A DNA stretch of 64,000 nucleotides. Origin: Paracoccus aminovorans (lineage in GTDB: Bacteria > Pseudomonadota > Alphaproteobacteria > Rhodobacterales > Rhodobacteraceae). The first letter of the stretch is position 1; each line of letters begins with the position of its first letter. The stretch spans positions 1,950,321 through 2,014,320 of the forward strand of contig NZ_KQ955208.1 in NCBI RefSeq assembly GCF_001546115.1, given 5' to 3'. Shown piece by piece: positions 48,684-57,800 of the stretch. The position numbers and the translations under genes are program-made. A model generated the notes under the pieces. It was not told the origin of the DNA and ran no database searches. It saw nothing but the letters and a program-made list of their open reading frames with translations.

Positions 48684-49030
48684 CCCAGCGCCATTACACC
48701 CTGGCCGAAACCCTGAGCCTGATCGACGACCTGGGCGCCGAGCAGCTCGAGCGCTACATCCGCGCCGGCGTGGTGGCGCCGGTGCAATCCGCGCAGGGGC
48801 CGCTGTTTCGCGATCTCGACCTGGCGCGGCTCAGCCTGGTCGTGGACCTGGCCGAGGGCTATCACCTGGACGAAGAGGCGCTGGCCATGGTGCTGTCGCT
48901 GGTCGATCAGCTGCACGGCCTGCGCGGCGACATGCGGGCGATGCTGGATGCCGTGGCGCGCGAGCCGGTCGAGACCCGGCTGCGCCTCAAGGCCGCGATC
49001 CGCGAGGTGCGGGTGATCCGCCAAGGCTGA
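48680..49030 (+). CDS. cbpM: CbpM-like chaperone modulator
   Basis: A 116-residue MerR-like HTH protein without an effector domain (LSLIDDLGAEQLERYIRAGVV; LFRDLDLARLSLVVDLAEGY), followed by a helical tail. CbpM binds the J domain of CbpA and inhibits it. The ATG overlaps the cbpA stop, which fits a stoichiometric partner. The assignment rests on size, fold and position. Confidence 0.8.
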   Translation: MTQRHYTLAETLSLIDDLGAEQLERYIRAGVVAPVQSAQGPLFRDLDLARLSLVVDLAEGYHLDEEALAMVLSLVDQLHGLRGDMRAMLDAVAREPVETRLRLKAAIREVRVIRQG

Positions 49031-49165
49031 TCGTCTCCCACAGGCCGGTCGTCCAAGGTCGCCGCATCGCGGGGCCGCGCAACGCCGGGATCGGCTTGAG
49101 GGAGCGGGGCGCGCGCCGCGACCGCATCAATCCGATCGGCAGGCGGCCAGCCGCCCGAGGGGTGA

Positions 49166-49350
49166 AGCCCGCGCCTTGGAAAGGTGTCGGGGGCGACAAG
49201 CGAGCTGAAGCGGCGCATCGGCCATGTGCAGGCCGACATGGCGATTGCGCCCGGCGGCACGGTCTGGACCGTCACCGACAACGACGGCGTGGACGATGCC
49301 CCGGGACGTTCCTGTGGCCTTTCACGCCGGGGACGCAGCCGGCCCGGAAC
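49166..49350 (+). pseudogene. Remnant of an esterase-like/phytase-type gene
   Basis: The spacer 49031-49321 contains no intact gene. One frame reads IGHVQADMAIAPGGTVWTV followed by TDNDGVDDAPG (to 49303), which resembles the DNDGVDDxxGET segment of esterase-like-activity-of-phytase proteins. After this point the sense continues better in another frame ([10 protein letters not shown]), as expected from a small deletion. There is no start, a stop lies directly upstream, and the rest of the ~350-residue protein is absent. Confidence 0.35.
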
Positions 49351-49516
49351 CGAACCGCGCCTTGCGCGCAGCCAGGCTGGCCATCACGGCCAGCCTTTGC
49401 GTCTCGGTCATCCCGCCCCAGGCTGCGATCTCGTCCAGACTGCGCCAGCAGCCGATGCAGAGCCGGCTTTCGGCGTCGATCTGGCAGATCCTAATGCAGG
49501 GGCTGGAGACGCTCAT
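49322..49516 (-). CDS. DUF1289 small Cys-rich protein
   Basis: A 64-residue protein beginning [13 protein letters not shown], with [16 protein letters not shown]. Cysteines 7, 11, 20 and 23 form the C-x3-C-x8-C-x2-C pattern of DUF1289, probably a small metal-binding fold. ATG 49516 overlaps the ruvX stop, making it the last gene of ccmI-ruvX-DUF1289. Function unknown. Confidence 0.85.
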   Translation of the reverse strand: MSVSSPCIRICQIDAESRLCIGCWRSLDEIAAWGGMTETQRLAVMASLAARKARFGSGPAASPA

Positions 49517-49980
49517 GCCAGGTGCCGCAGCCGGTCCAGCGCGCCTTGCAGGATATAGCCGGCGGCGACCTGGTCGATGACCTCGGCGCGGCGCTTGCGC
49601 GAGGTGTCGGCCTCCAGCAGCGCGCGCTCGGCCGCGACGGTGGACAGGCGCTCGTCCCAGAAGCCGATGGGCAGCGGCGTCAGCCGCTCCAGGTTGCGGG
49701 CAAAGGCGCGGGTGGATTGCGCGCGCGGCCCTTCGCTGCCGTCCATGTTGCGCGGCAGGCCCAGCACCAGCCCGACCAGCCCGCGATCCGCCGCGATCTT
49801 CAGCAGCGCCTGCGCGTCGAGGGTGAATTTCTCGCGTCGGATCACCGTGATGGGCGAGGCGACCGAACGCAGACCGTCGCTGACCGCGACGCCGATGGTC
49901 TTGGTGCCCAGGTCCAGCCCGGCGATGGCGCCGGTGCGGGGCAGGGCGGCGGCAAAATCCTCGATGGCTTCGCAGATCAT
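49513..49980 (-). CDS. ruvX: Putative pre-16S rRNA nuclease/Holliday junction resolvase RuvX (YqgF)
   Basis: A 155-residue RNase H-fold protein. Acidic catalytic residues are in [15 protein letters not shown] (about 20-34), [14 protein letters not shown] and the C-terminal [21 protein letters not shown] is the family loop. YqgF is needed for 16S rRNA 5' maturation in E. coli; the resolvase role is less certain. ATG 49980 overlaps the ccmI stop. Confidence 0.93.
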   Translation of the reverse strand: MICEAIEDFAAALPRTGAIAGLDLGTKTIGVAVSDGLRSVASPITVIRREKFTLDAQALLKIAADRGLVGLVLGLPRNMDGSEGPRAQSTRAFARNLERLTPLPIGFWDERLSTVAAERALLEADTSRKRRAEVIDQVAAGYILQGALDRLRHLA

Positions 49981-51194
49981 TCCAGCCCCGCCTGTTTCGC
50001 TGCCGCATTCACCGTGGCCAGCGCCTCGGGCGTGCTGGCGAAGCGGCTGCGCGCCTCGGCCAGGATGGCGCCGGCGCGGTCGCGGTCCTCGAGCACGGCC
50101 AGCGACCCGATCAGCCGCGCCCATTCCTCGGGCGTGCCGCCCTGGGTCGCCAGCCGGTTTTCCAGCCCCTGCACCATGCCCTGCACCATGGCGCGGCGCT
50201 GTTCGGGCGTCATGTCCTCGGCCGCCGCCAGGGCGTCGGCATCGGGGCCGGGCAGGGCGGTCTCGTCGGGCGGGACATAGTCGGGGCGGCCGGCGAACCA
50301 GGCCAGGTCGCCGATGCTGCTGCGCACGAAGGCATGCCAGGGCTCGGCGCGGTGTCCCTCGGCCAGAAGCGCGGCCCAGATCGGGAAGGCGCGGTCGGGC
50401 CGGCCGCTCTGGACCTGGAGATAGCCGGCCAGGAAGCGCGCCAGCGGATTCTTGGGGTCGAGCGTGCCGGCACGGTTGATCGCCGCCTCGGCCTCGGCGG
50501 TGATGATGCCGCCGGCGGCGCGGGCGGCCAGGTCGGCCAGCTCGGCGTAATCCTGCGCCGTGGCCCGCGCACCCTTCAGCGCCACCACGCGGCTCTGCGC
50601 CTGCTTCGCGGCGACGAGATTGCCCAGGGCCTGTTCATAGCGCGCCAGCAGCTCCTGGCCTTGCAGGTCGTCGGGACGCTGGCCGGCGGCCTGGCGCAGC
50701 CGCTCGATCAGCGCCATGTCCTCGGCCGAAAGCGCCGGTGCCGCGCGGTCGGGGGCCTTGGCCTCGGCCTGCTCTTGCGTCGGGCGGGCGTCATAGCGGG
50801 CCTGCGCCTCGGCGATGCGGCGGGCGATAGGCTGGTCGGGATGCTCGGGCTGGCCCAGCCGCTGGTAAAGCGCGAAGGTGCCGGCCAGCACCACCGCCAG
50901 CACCGCCAGCGCCGCGATGCCGCCGTTGACGCGCCGGGGGCCGCCCGAGGCTTGCAGCACGCGGTCGGCGGCCAGCACCTTGCGGCCGATCTCGACCCGC
51001 AGGCGCTCGGCATCGCCGGCGTCGATCACCCCGCGCTCCTGATCGCGGTCCACCTCGCGCAGCTGGTCGCGATAGACGCGCAGGTCATAGGCGGCGGCCG
51101 GCTCGTCCCCGGCGACACCGCGCCGGCGCAGCAGCGGCGCGGCGATGGCGATGGCGACCACGCCGGCCAGCGCGGCGCAGATGATCCAGAACAT
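49977..51194 (-). CDS. ccmI: Cytochrome c biogenesis protein CcmI
   Basis: A 405-residue apocytochrome c chaperone. Two TM segments (2-20 and about 88-108) enclose a cytoplasmic loop with the CcmI signature [20 protein letters not shown] (36-55). A periplasmic TPR-rich domain follows that would hold apocytochrome for the CcmFH heme ligase. No other ccm gene is adjacent, which is normal in Rhodobacteraceae. First gene of ccmI-ruvX-DUF1289. Confidence 0.92.
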   Translation of the reverse strand: MFWIICAALAGVVAIAIAAPLLRRRGVAGDEPAAAYDLRVYRDQLREVDRDQERGVIDAGDAERLRVEIGRKVLAADRVLQASGGPRRVNGGIAALAVLAVVLAGTFALYQRLGQPEHPDQPIARRIAEAQARYDARPTQEQAEAKAPDRAAPALSAEDMALIERLRQAAGQRPDDLQGQELLARYEQALGNLVAAKQAQSRVVALKGARATAQDYAELADLAARAAGGIITAEAEAAINRAGTLDPKNPLARFLAGYLQVQSGRPDRAFPIWAALLAEGHRAEPWHAFVRSSIGDLAWFAGRPDYVPPDETALPGPDADALAAAEDMTPEQRRAMVQGMVQGLENRLATQGGTPEEWARLIGSLAVLEDRDRAGAILAEARSRFASTPEALATVNAAAKQAGLE

Positions 51195-51396
51195 GGCTTC
51201 CCCTTCGTGGCTTTCCCGGTGATAGCGGCTTTGCGCGCCATGAGAAAGTCAAAGCCCTGCGACAAGGCGCGCCGGGCCAGCCGGGACATCTGCGCCCGCC
51301 CCTGACGCAATTCGACGGTCACGCCGTCGCAAGCGGGCTTGCCCGAAAAGCCCCCGAAAGACACTCTGCACGGGTCGAGTCGCAAGGGGTCCAACC

Positions 51397-52668
51397 ATGT
51401 CCGCATCCGCAAGTTCCAGCACCGGCCGCTATTCGGTCTTTGCCATCGCCCGCGAGGCCATGCGGCTGCACAGCGGCTGGAAACGCGCCTGGCAAAGCCC
51501 GGAGCCGAAGAAGAAATACCAGGTCGTCATCGTCGGCGCCGGCGGCCACGGCCTCGCCACCGCCTATTACCTGGGCAAGAACTACGGCATCACCGATGTC
51601 GCCATCATCGAGAAGGGCTGGCTGGGCGGCGGCAACACCGGCCGCAACACCACCATCATCCGCTCGAACTACCTGCAGGATCCCTCGGCGGCGATCTATG
51701 ACAAGGCGTTGAAACTCTACGAGAACCTGTCCCAGGACCTGAACTACAACATCATGTTCAGCCCGCGCGGCCTGCTGATGCTGGCCCAGACCGAACACGA
51801 GGTCCGCGGCTACAAGCGCACCGTCTACGCCAACCAGCTGCAGGGCGTATCGACCGAATACATCACCCCCCAGCGCATCAAGGAGATGCTGCCCATCATC
51901 AACATCGACGGGCCGCGCTACCCGGTGCTGGGCGCCCTCTATCAAGAGCGCGGCGGCACCGCGCGCCACGACGCCGTGGCCTGGGGCTATGCCCGGGCCT
52001 GCTCGGCCATGGGCATGCACATCATCCAGAACTGCGAAGTCACCGGCATCGAGACCGCGAACGGCCAAGTCCGCGCGGTCAACACCGGCAAGGGCCGCAT
52101 CGAATGCGACAAGCTGGCGCTGGTCGTGGCCGGGCATTCCTCGGTCATGGCCGAGATGGCCGGCTTCCGCCTGCCCATCGAATCGCTGGCGCTGCAGGCG
52201 CTGGTCAGCGAGCCGATCAAGCCCTGCTGCGACCTGGTCATCATGGCCAACACCGTGCACGGCTACCTGTCGCAATCCGACAAGGGCGAGATGGTGATCG
52301 GCGGCGGCACCGACGGCTTCAACAACTACACCCAGCGCGGCTCGTGGCAGCATGTCGAGGAAACCGTCCGCGCGCTGATCGAGACCTTCCCGATGCTGTC
52401 GCGGCTGAAGATGCTGCGGCAATGGGGCGGCATCGTCGACATGACCGGCGACCGCTCGCCGATCCTGTCCACGACGCCGGTCGGCAATATCTTCGTCAAC
52501 TGTGGCTGGGGCACCGGCGGCTTCAAGGCCATTCCCGGCTCGGGCTGGGCCATGGCCGAGCTGGTGGCCAAGGGCCAGCCCGGCCCGCTGGCCGCCGATT
52601 TCGGCCTGAACCGCTTCATCGAGGGCCGCTTCATCGACGAGAGCGTCGCCGCGGGGGTGGCGCACTGA
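51397..52668 (+). CDS. soxB: Sarcosine oxidase beta subunit
   Basis: A 423-residue flavoprotein subunit that demethylates sarcosine. The FAD motif is VVIVGAGGHGLATAYYLG (43-60). His191 (GGTARHDAVAWGYAR) is at the place of the His that carries covalent FMN. GNTGRNTTIIRSNY and the C-terminal CGWGTGGFKAIPGSG are characteristic. AAGGGG lies ahead of the ATG. Upstream, CGACGG-N5-CCGTCG (51313-51329) is a possible operator. Unlike the usual tight soxBDAG order, 721 bases separate it from soxD. Confidence 0.96.
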   Translation: MSASASSSTGRYSVFAIAREAMRLHSGWKRAWQSPEPKKKYQVVIVGAGGHGLATAYYLGKNYGITDVAIIEKGWLGGGNTGRNTTIIRSNYLQDPSAAIYDKALKLYENLSQDLNYNIMFSPRGLLMLAQTEHEVRGYKRTVYANQLQGVSTEYITPQRIKEMLPIINIDGPRYPVLGALYQERGGTARHDAVAWGYARACSAMGMHIIQNCEVTGIETANGQVRAVNTGKGRIECDKLALVVAGHSSVMAEMAGFRLPIESLALQALVSEPIKPCCDLVIMANTVHGYLSQSDKGEMVIGGGTDGFNNYTQRGSWQHVEETVRALIETFPMLSRLKMLRQWGGIVDMTGDRSPILSTTPVGNIFVNCGWGTGGFKAIPGSGWAMAELVAKGQPGPLAADFGLNRFIEGRFIDESVAAGVAH

Positions 52669-52698
52669 TGGCAGCACCGCGCGGCATCCTGCCTGCGC

Positions 52699-52719
52699 CC
52701 GGCCGCCAGCGGCCGGTTT
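52699..52719 (+). terminator. Hairpin after soxB
   Basis: CCGGCCG-CCAG-CGGCCGG followed by TTTCC, 30 bases after the soxB stop. It may attenuate transcription into soxDAG or protect the soxB 3' end. Confidence 0.45.
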
Positions 52720-52822
52720 CCGCCCAAATCCCCGGGGCGGAAGAAATCGCGCAACCCATGGGAAACTATCGCGGCTTTGGCGAATTGTCCTTGCACGTCA
52801 CCATGACCAAGGAGTTTTCTTC

Positions 52823-53089
52823 ATGGCCGAACCGAACAAGAGCAACACCTGGATCATCGCCGGCGTCATCGTCGTCGTGCTGGTCGTCATCTATTGGTTC
52901 ATGTCCTCGGGCACCGAGCCCGCAGCGACCACCGAACCGGCGACGCCGCCTGCGGTCAGCACCGAGCCTGCGCCGGCCGATGACGGTGCCGTCTCGGTCG
53001 AACCCAGCACGCCTGCAACCCCGGCCACGCCTGAGCCCGCTACCCCGGCCCCGGCCGACCCTGCGGCCCCTGCCGCGCCGGCGAACTGA
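52823..53089 (+). CDS. Small single-TM protein with Pro/Ala/Thr tail, inside the sox cluster
   Basis: An 88-residue protein with one hydrophobic helix (9-27, TWIIAGVIVVVLVVIYWFM) and a 60-residue low-complexity tail built of Thr/Ala/Pro with acidic residues. It resembles a tethered disordered or wall-spanning segment. AAGGAG lies 8 bases ahead of the ATG, and its codon use matches the neighbours, so it is probably translated. I recognise no family. It lies between soxB and soxD, where no gene is found in the textbook operon. Confidence 0.65.
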   Translation: MAEPNKSNTWIIAGVIVVVLVVIYWFMSSGTEPAATTEPATPPAVSTEPAPADDGAVSVEPSTPATPATPEPATPAPADPAAPAAPAN

Positions 53090-53389
53090 GGCGACCTTTC
53101 CGGCGCCTTCGGGCGCCCCGACTGCACGGGTCCGGGGGGCGCATCGCCCCTCGGCTTGCATTGTTTTCCTGGCGGCGCCTCGGCGCTGCCCTGGCCTTGA
53201 ACGGGCGCTTGCCGCCGCTGGGCAGTCTTTGCCCGGCGGCCTGGCCCTGCCGCCTGTCGGCCTGAATACGGGCCGGCCTCTCGCCCGGCGCCACCTCCCC
53301 CAAGTCCCGCTTACCGACGCTGCCCCGCGCCCCCGGCCGACCGCCCGGGCGCTTGCGGCTGCGTGCGTCCTGCCGTCAAGGAGTGAACG
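53090..53389 (+). other. Non-coding, hairpin-rich spacer before soxD
   Basis: 300 bases without a credible gene. Hairpins: GGCGCC-TTCG-GGCGCC (53102-53117), GGGGCG-CAT-CGCCCC (about 53136-53150), GGCGGCGCC/GGCGCTGCC (about 53170-53195) and GCCGCC..GGGCA/TGCCC..GGCGGC (about 53210-53241). The last 15 bases hold the soxD ribosome site AAGGAG. It may set the ratio of SoxB to SoxDAG or control mRNA processing. Confidence 0.5.
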
Positions 53390-53755
53390 ATGCTGATCCT
53401 GACCTGCCCCTATTGCGGCATCAGTGCCGAGGAGACCGAACTCGCTCCGGGTGGCGAGGCGCATCTGAAGCGTTTCGGCCCCGGCTCGTCCGATGCGGAT
53501 TTCGAATCCTACCTGTTTGCCCGCAAGAACCCCAAGGGCGTGCATTTCGAACGCTGGCGCCATGCCTATGGCTGCGGCAAGTGGTTCCTGGCCGCGCGCG
53601 ACACCGCCACGCTGCAGGTCTTTGGCACCTACAAGGCCCAGACCCCGCATCCGACGCCCGAAATCGTCGCCGCCGTGCAGGCCGCCCGCCCGGGCTGGCA
53701 GCCGGACTGGATCGAAACCAACGCTGACACCTCCGCCGAAAGCCCGAAAGCATGA
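53390..53755 (+). CDS. soxD: Sarcosine oxidase delta subunit
   Basis: A 121-residue zinc-binding subunit. CPYC (6-9), His-containing GVHFERWRHAYGCGKWF and the second Cys supply the zinc ligands seen in the heterotetramer structure. Its stop overlaps the soxA ATG (ATGA). AAGGAG precedes the ATG. Confidence 0.95.
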   Translation: MLILTCPYCGISAEETELAPGGEAHLKRFGPGSSDADFESYLFARKNPKGVHFERWRHAYGCGKWFLAARDTATLQVFGTYKAQTPHPTPEIVAAVQAARPGWQPDWIETNADTSAESPKA

Positions 53756-56682
53756 CCCAGACCGGACCCTTCCGCCTGCCGCGCGGCGGACGCCTGATCG
53801 ACCGCGCCTATCAACTGCCCTTCCGCTTCGACGGCCGCCAGATGCGCGGGGTCGTGGGCGACACGCTGGCCTCGGCGATCCTGGCGAACGGCCAGATCAT
53901 GATGGGCCGCAGCTTCAAGTATCACCGCCCGCGCGGCCCCGTCGCCTCGGGCGCCGAGGAACCCAACGCGCTTTTGGGCCTGGGCGAGGGCGGCCGGTTC
54001 GAGCCGAACCAGCGCGCCACCACCACGGCCCTGGTCGGCGGCATGGTCACCGCGCCGCAGAACTGCTGGCCCAGCCTGAACGCCGACGTCGGCGCGATCA
54101 ACAACTGGATGTATCGCTTCCTGCCGGCCGGCTTCTACTACAAGACCTTCATCCACCCGCGCCCGTTCTGGAAGCATGTGTTCGAGCCGATCATCCGCCG
54201 CTCGGCCGGCCTCGGCAAAGCCCCGACCGAGGCCGATCCGGACCGCTATGAACAGGCCTATGCCCATGTCGACGTGGTCGTGGTGGGCGGCGGCATCGCC
54301 GGCCTGACGGCGGCGCGCGATGCCGCGAAACAGGGCAAGTCGGTCTGGGTGATCGAGCAGACGCCGCAATTCGGCGGCCGCACCCCCACCGACCACGCGG
54401 ACGGGCAGACGCGCATCGACGCGCTTCTGGCCGAACTGCGGGCGCTGCCGAATGCCACGCTGCGCCGCTCGACCATGGCGACCGGGCTTTACGACCACGG
54501 CTATCTGCTGGCGCGCGAGGCGATTGCCGATCACGACCCGAACGCCGGCCTGCCGCGCCAGCGGCTGTGGCGCATCCGCGCCGGCCATGTCGTGGTTGCC
54601 TCGGGCGCGCTGGAACGGCCGCTGAGCTTTGCCGGCAATGACGTGCCGGGCGTGATCCTGGCCTCGGCGGTGCGCGATTTCATTGACCTCTACGGCGTGG
54701 CCCCGGGCCGCAAGATCGTGGTGGTGACGAACAACGACGACGCCTATCGCACGGCGCTGGTGGCGCTGGACGCCGGCCTCCAGGTCGCGGCGGTGATCGA
54801 CGCGCGCGCCTCGGCCACGGGCGCGCTGCCCGAGGCGGTGCGGGCGCGCGGCGTGCGCGTGCTGACCGGCAGCGCCATCGCCGGCATCAAGGGCGGCAAG
54901 GCGGTCGAGGGCGTCAAGCTGTGCGCCCATGCCGGCTCGGGCGATGTGACCGAGGTGATCGACGCCGATTGCGTCGCCATGTCCGGCGGCTGGTCCCCGG
55001 TCGTGCACCTGTGGAGCCATTGCGGCGGCAAGCTGAACTGGTCGGATGCGCAGGCGATGTTCGCCCCCGATCCGAACCGGCCGCCGACCGGCGCCGACGG
55101 CCGCGCGATGGCTTCGGCCGTGGGCGCGGCCGCGGGCGACCTGCTGGTCGCTGAAGCGACCGGCGCAGGCGCGGAGCAGGCCATCCTGCCGGTCTGGGTC
55201 ATGCCAGCCAACGCCACCCGCAAGATGAAGTTCAAGATGTGGCTCGACTTCCAGAACGACGTGAAGGTGTCGGACGTGGAACTGGCCGCGCAAGAGGGCT
55301 ACCAGTCGGTCGAGCACACCAAGCGCTATACCACGCTGGGCATGGCGACCGACCAGGGCAAGGTCAGCAACATCAACGGCCTCGCGGTGCTGTCGAACGC
55401 GCTGAAGCAGCCGATCCCGCAGACCGGCACCACGACCTTCCGCCCGCCCTATACGCCGCTGACCCTTGGCACCATCGCTGCCGAGGCGCGGGGCGAGGTG
55501 TTCCAGCCGCTGCGCAAGACCCCGATGCACGCCTGGCACGAAAGCCACGGCGCCTTCTTCGAGCCGGTCGGCCACTGGCGCCGCGCCTATTGCTACCCGA
55601 AACCCGGCGAAAGCCACGGCGACGCGGTGGCGCGGGAAATCCGCGCGGTGCGCGCCTCGGTGGGCACGCTCGACGCCTCGACGCTGGGCAAGATCATCGT
55701 CAAGGGCCCGGATGCCGGGAAATTCCTCGACATGATGTATACCGGCATGATGTCCAGCCTGCCGGTCGGCAAGTGCCGCTATGGCTTGATCTGCAACGAG
55801 AACGGCTTCCTCGTCGATGACGGCGTCGCCGCGCGCCTGTCCGAAGACACCTGGCTGGTCCACACCACCACCGGCGGCGCCGACCGCATGCACGCGCATA
55901 TGGAAGACTGGCTGCAATGCGAATGGTGGGACTGGAAGGTCTATACCGCCAACGTGACCGAGCAATGGGCGCAGGTCGCCGTGGTCGGCCCCAAGGCCCG
56001 CGTGCTGCTGGAACGGCTGGGCGGCATGGACCTGTCGGCCGAGGCGCTGCCCTTCATGCAATGGGCCGAGGGCGAGATCGCCGGCATCCCGGCGCGCGTC
56101 TTCCGCATCAGCTTCTCGGGCGAATTGTCCTTCGAGGTGGCGGTGCCGGCGAACCGCGGCCTCGAGCTGTGGGAAAAGCTGCATGAGGCCGGGCGCGACC
56201 TGGACGTCACCCCCTATGGCACCGAGGCGATGCACGTCATGCGCGCCGAAAAGGGCTTCATCATGATCGGCGACGAGACCGACGGCACGGTGATCCCGCA
56301 GGACCTGGGCCTGGGCTGGGCGATCAGCAAGAAGAAGACCGACTACATCGGCAAGCGCGCCCAGGAACGCAGCCACATGACCGACCCGCGCCGCTGGAAG
56401 TTGGTGGGGCTCGAAAGCCTCGACGGCCGGGTGCTGCCCGACGGTGCGCTGGCGGTGGCCGAGGGCGTCAATCCCAACGGCCAGCGCAAGACCCAGGGCC
56501 GGGTGACCTCGACCTATATGTCGCCGACGCTGTCGAAGCCGATCGCCATGGGCATCGTGCTGAACGGCCCCGACCGCATGGGCGAGGTGCTGGAATTCCC
56601 GGTCGCGGGGCAGGAAACCTACAAGGCGCGGATCGTCGATCCGGTGTTCTATGACAAGGAAGGGAGCCGGGCGAATGGCTGA
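53752..56682 (+). CDS. soxA: Sarcosine oxidase alpha subunit
   Basis: A 976-residue subunit. The N-terminal ferredoxin-like domain (about 1-110; VVGDTLASAILANGQ) is followed by an NAD-binding Rossmann fold (VVVVGGGIAGLTAARDA, about 178-194). A C-terminal GcvT-like folate-binding domain from about residue 600 (ILGL-type GTLDASTLGKIIVKGPDA, ISFSGELSFEVAVPA) passes the methyl group to tetrahydrofolate. Length is typical. It overlaps soxD by 4 and soxG by 8 bases. Confidence 0.96.
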   Translation: MTQTGPFRLPRGGRLIDRAYQLPFRFDGRQMRGVVGDTLASAILANGQIMMGRSFKYHRPRGPVASGAEEPNALLGLGEGGRFEPNQRATTTALVGGMVTAPQNCWPSLNADVGAINNWMYRFLPAGFYYKTFIHPRPFWKHVFEPIIRRSAGLGKAPTEADPDRYEQAYAHVDVVVVGGGIAGLTAARDAAKQGKSVWVIEQTPQFGGRTPTDHADGQTRIDALLAELRALPNATLRRSTMATGLYDHGYLLAREAIADHDPNAGLPRQRLWRIRAGHVVVASGALERPLSFAGNDVPGVILASAVRDFIDLYGVAPGRKIVVVTNNDDAYRTALVALDAGLQVAAVIDARASATGALPEAVRARGVRVLTGSAIAGIKGGKAVEGVKLCAHAGSGDVTEVIDADCVAMSGGWSPVVHLWSHCGGKLNWSDAQAMFAPDPNRPPTGADGRAMASAVGAAAGDLLVAEATGAGAEQAILPVWVMPANATRKMKFKMWLDFQNDVKVSDVELAAQEGYQSVEHTKRYTTLGMATDQGKVSNINGLAVLSNALKQPIPQTGTTTFRPPYTPLTLGTIAAEARGEVFQPLRKTPMHAWHESHGAFFEPVGHWRRAYCYPKPGESHGDAVAREIRAVRASVGTLDASTLGKIIVKGPDAGKFLDMMYTGMMSSLPVGKCRYGLICNENGFLVDDGVAARLSEDTWLVHTTTGGADRMHAHMEDWLQCEWWDWKVYTANVTEQWAQVAVVGPKARVLLERLGGMDLSAEALPFMQWAEGEIAGIPARVFRISFSGELSFEVAVPANRGLELWEKLHEAGRDLDVTPYGTEAMHVMRAEKGFIMIGDETDGTVIPQDLGLGWAISKKKTDYIGKRAQERSHMTDPRRWKLVGLESLDGRVLPDGALAVAEGVNPNGQRKTQGRVTSTYMSPTLSKPIAMGIVLNGPDRMGEVLEFPVAGQETYKARIVDPVFYDKEGSRANG

Positions 56683-57193
56683 GGCACTGGCGAAGATCTC
56701 TCAGGTGCAGGATCGCGGCATGATCCAGATCCGCGCCGACCTGGACCGCGCGGGCGATGCCATCGCCGGCGCGGCGGGGCTGGCGCTGCCGGGCCAGGGC
56801 CGCACCACCACCGACGGCAGCCGCCTCTTGGGCTGGATGTCCCCCGACGAGCTGCTGCTGGTCCTGCCGCGCGCCGAGACGGCCGAGGCGCTCTCGGCGC
56901 TGACCGAGGCGCTGGCCGGCGAGCACGCGCTGGTGCTGGACGTCAGCGACATGCGGGCCATGTTCCGCATCGACGGGCCGAAGGCCGCGCAGGTGCTGAT
57001 GAAGCTCTGCCCGACCGACCTGGCGGCGATGCCCCCGGACGGGCTGCGCCGCACCCGCGCCGCCCAGGTCGCCTGCGGCATCTGGCGCGACCAGGCCGGC
57101 TATGTCCTGGTCGGCTTCCGCTCGGTCGCGGATTACCTGCGCGGCATCCTGACCGGCGCCGCGGCGCCCGGCACGCATCTGGAGCCGCGCTAA
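56675..57193 (+). CDS. soxG: Sarcosine oxidase gamma subunit
   Basis: A 172-residue GcvT-like small subunit: SRLLGWMSPDELLLVLP, LVLDVSDMRAMFRIDGPKA and VACGIWRDQAGYVLVGFRSV match the family. ATG 56675 has AAGGAAGGGAG ahead and begins 8 bases before the soxA stop; the earlier in-frame start at 56651 lies further inside soxA. Confidence 0.94.
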   Translation: MAEALAKISQVQDRGMIQIRADLDRAGDAIAGAAGLALPGQGRTTTDGSRLLGWMSPDELLLVLPRAETAEALSALTEALAGEHALVLDVSDMRAMFRIDGPKAAQVLMKLCPTDLAAMPPDGLRRTRAAQVACGIWRDQAGYVLVGFRSVADYLRGILTGAAAPGTHLEPR

Positions 57194-57254
57194 TTCCCTT
57201 GCCTGGGCGCCGGTGGGGCGTATGCATGGGGGTCACGCTCAAGGGGTTGATTCC

Positions 57255-57692
57255 ATGCGTCCCATCCTGCGCCCGACGGCGCTTTGCCTGTCCACCCTGC
57301 TGCCCGCGCCGCTGCTGGCGCAAGAGCCGCCGCGGGTGATGATGTGCCAGATCGCCGACGAAAGCGGCACCGGCTGGGTGCCCGACTTCATCATGCTGAC
57401 CCGGCAGGTCTCCGGCCCGCAGCAGGGCCGGATTGAGGTCTTCGACCCGATCCTGAAAGATCAGGTCGGCCGGCCGATCCAGGCCCAGCTCGTCGCCGAC
57501 GACGCCCGGGCGCGCAGCTATGGCTGGGCGCTGGCCGGGGTGCGGAACCAGTCCGGCCAGCGCACCGAGCGGCTGGATTTCCGCCTGACGGTGTCGAAGC
57601 GCGACGGCGCGGCCGAGGTCGTGGTCACGGCGCTGGGTTATGACAATGTCATGATCGGGCGCGGCGTCTGCGGCGCGCCGCCCGACCGCTAA
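57255..57692 (+). CDS. Secreted protein of unknown function
   Basis: A 145-residue protein with a Sec signal peptide (1-22, cut after LLAQ). The mature part has two cysteines (MMCQIADE, GVCGAPP) that could form a disulfide joining its ends. ATG 57255 has AAGGGG 9 bases ahead; upstream in-frame starts would break the signal peptide pattern. No family recognised. It follows soxG by 61 bases and may be transcribed with it. Confidence 0.7.
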   Translation: MRPILRPTALCLSTLLPAPLLAQEPPRVMMCQIADESGTGWVPDFIMLTRQVSGPQQGRIEVFDPILKDQVGRPIQAQLVADDARARSYGWALAGVRNQSGQRTERLDFRLTVSKRDGAAEVVVTALGYDNVMIGRGVCGAPPDR

Positions 57693-57747
57693 TCCCGGAA
57701 CCCGCGGCGCATTGAAGACGTTTAGCGGCCGACAGGGCTTTTCCCCG

Positions 57748-57765
57748 TCTGGCAGACATGCCAGA
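57748..57765. promoter_or_regulatory. Palindrome upstream of sodB
   Basis: TCTGGCA-GACA-TGCCAGA, perfect 7-base arms, 35 bases ahead of the sodB ATG. It could be an operator or a 5'-UTR hairpin. Confidence 0.4.
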
Positions 57766-57800
57766 ACATCCTCCGGAACCCTTGGAAAAGGAAATCGAAA

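Noticed and set aside
53090..53389. Glycine riboswitch ahead of soxD
   Set aside because: I could not find the paired aptamer core; the hairpins are simple GC palindromes.
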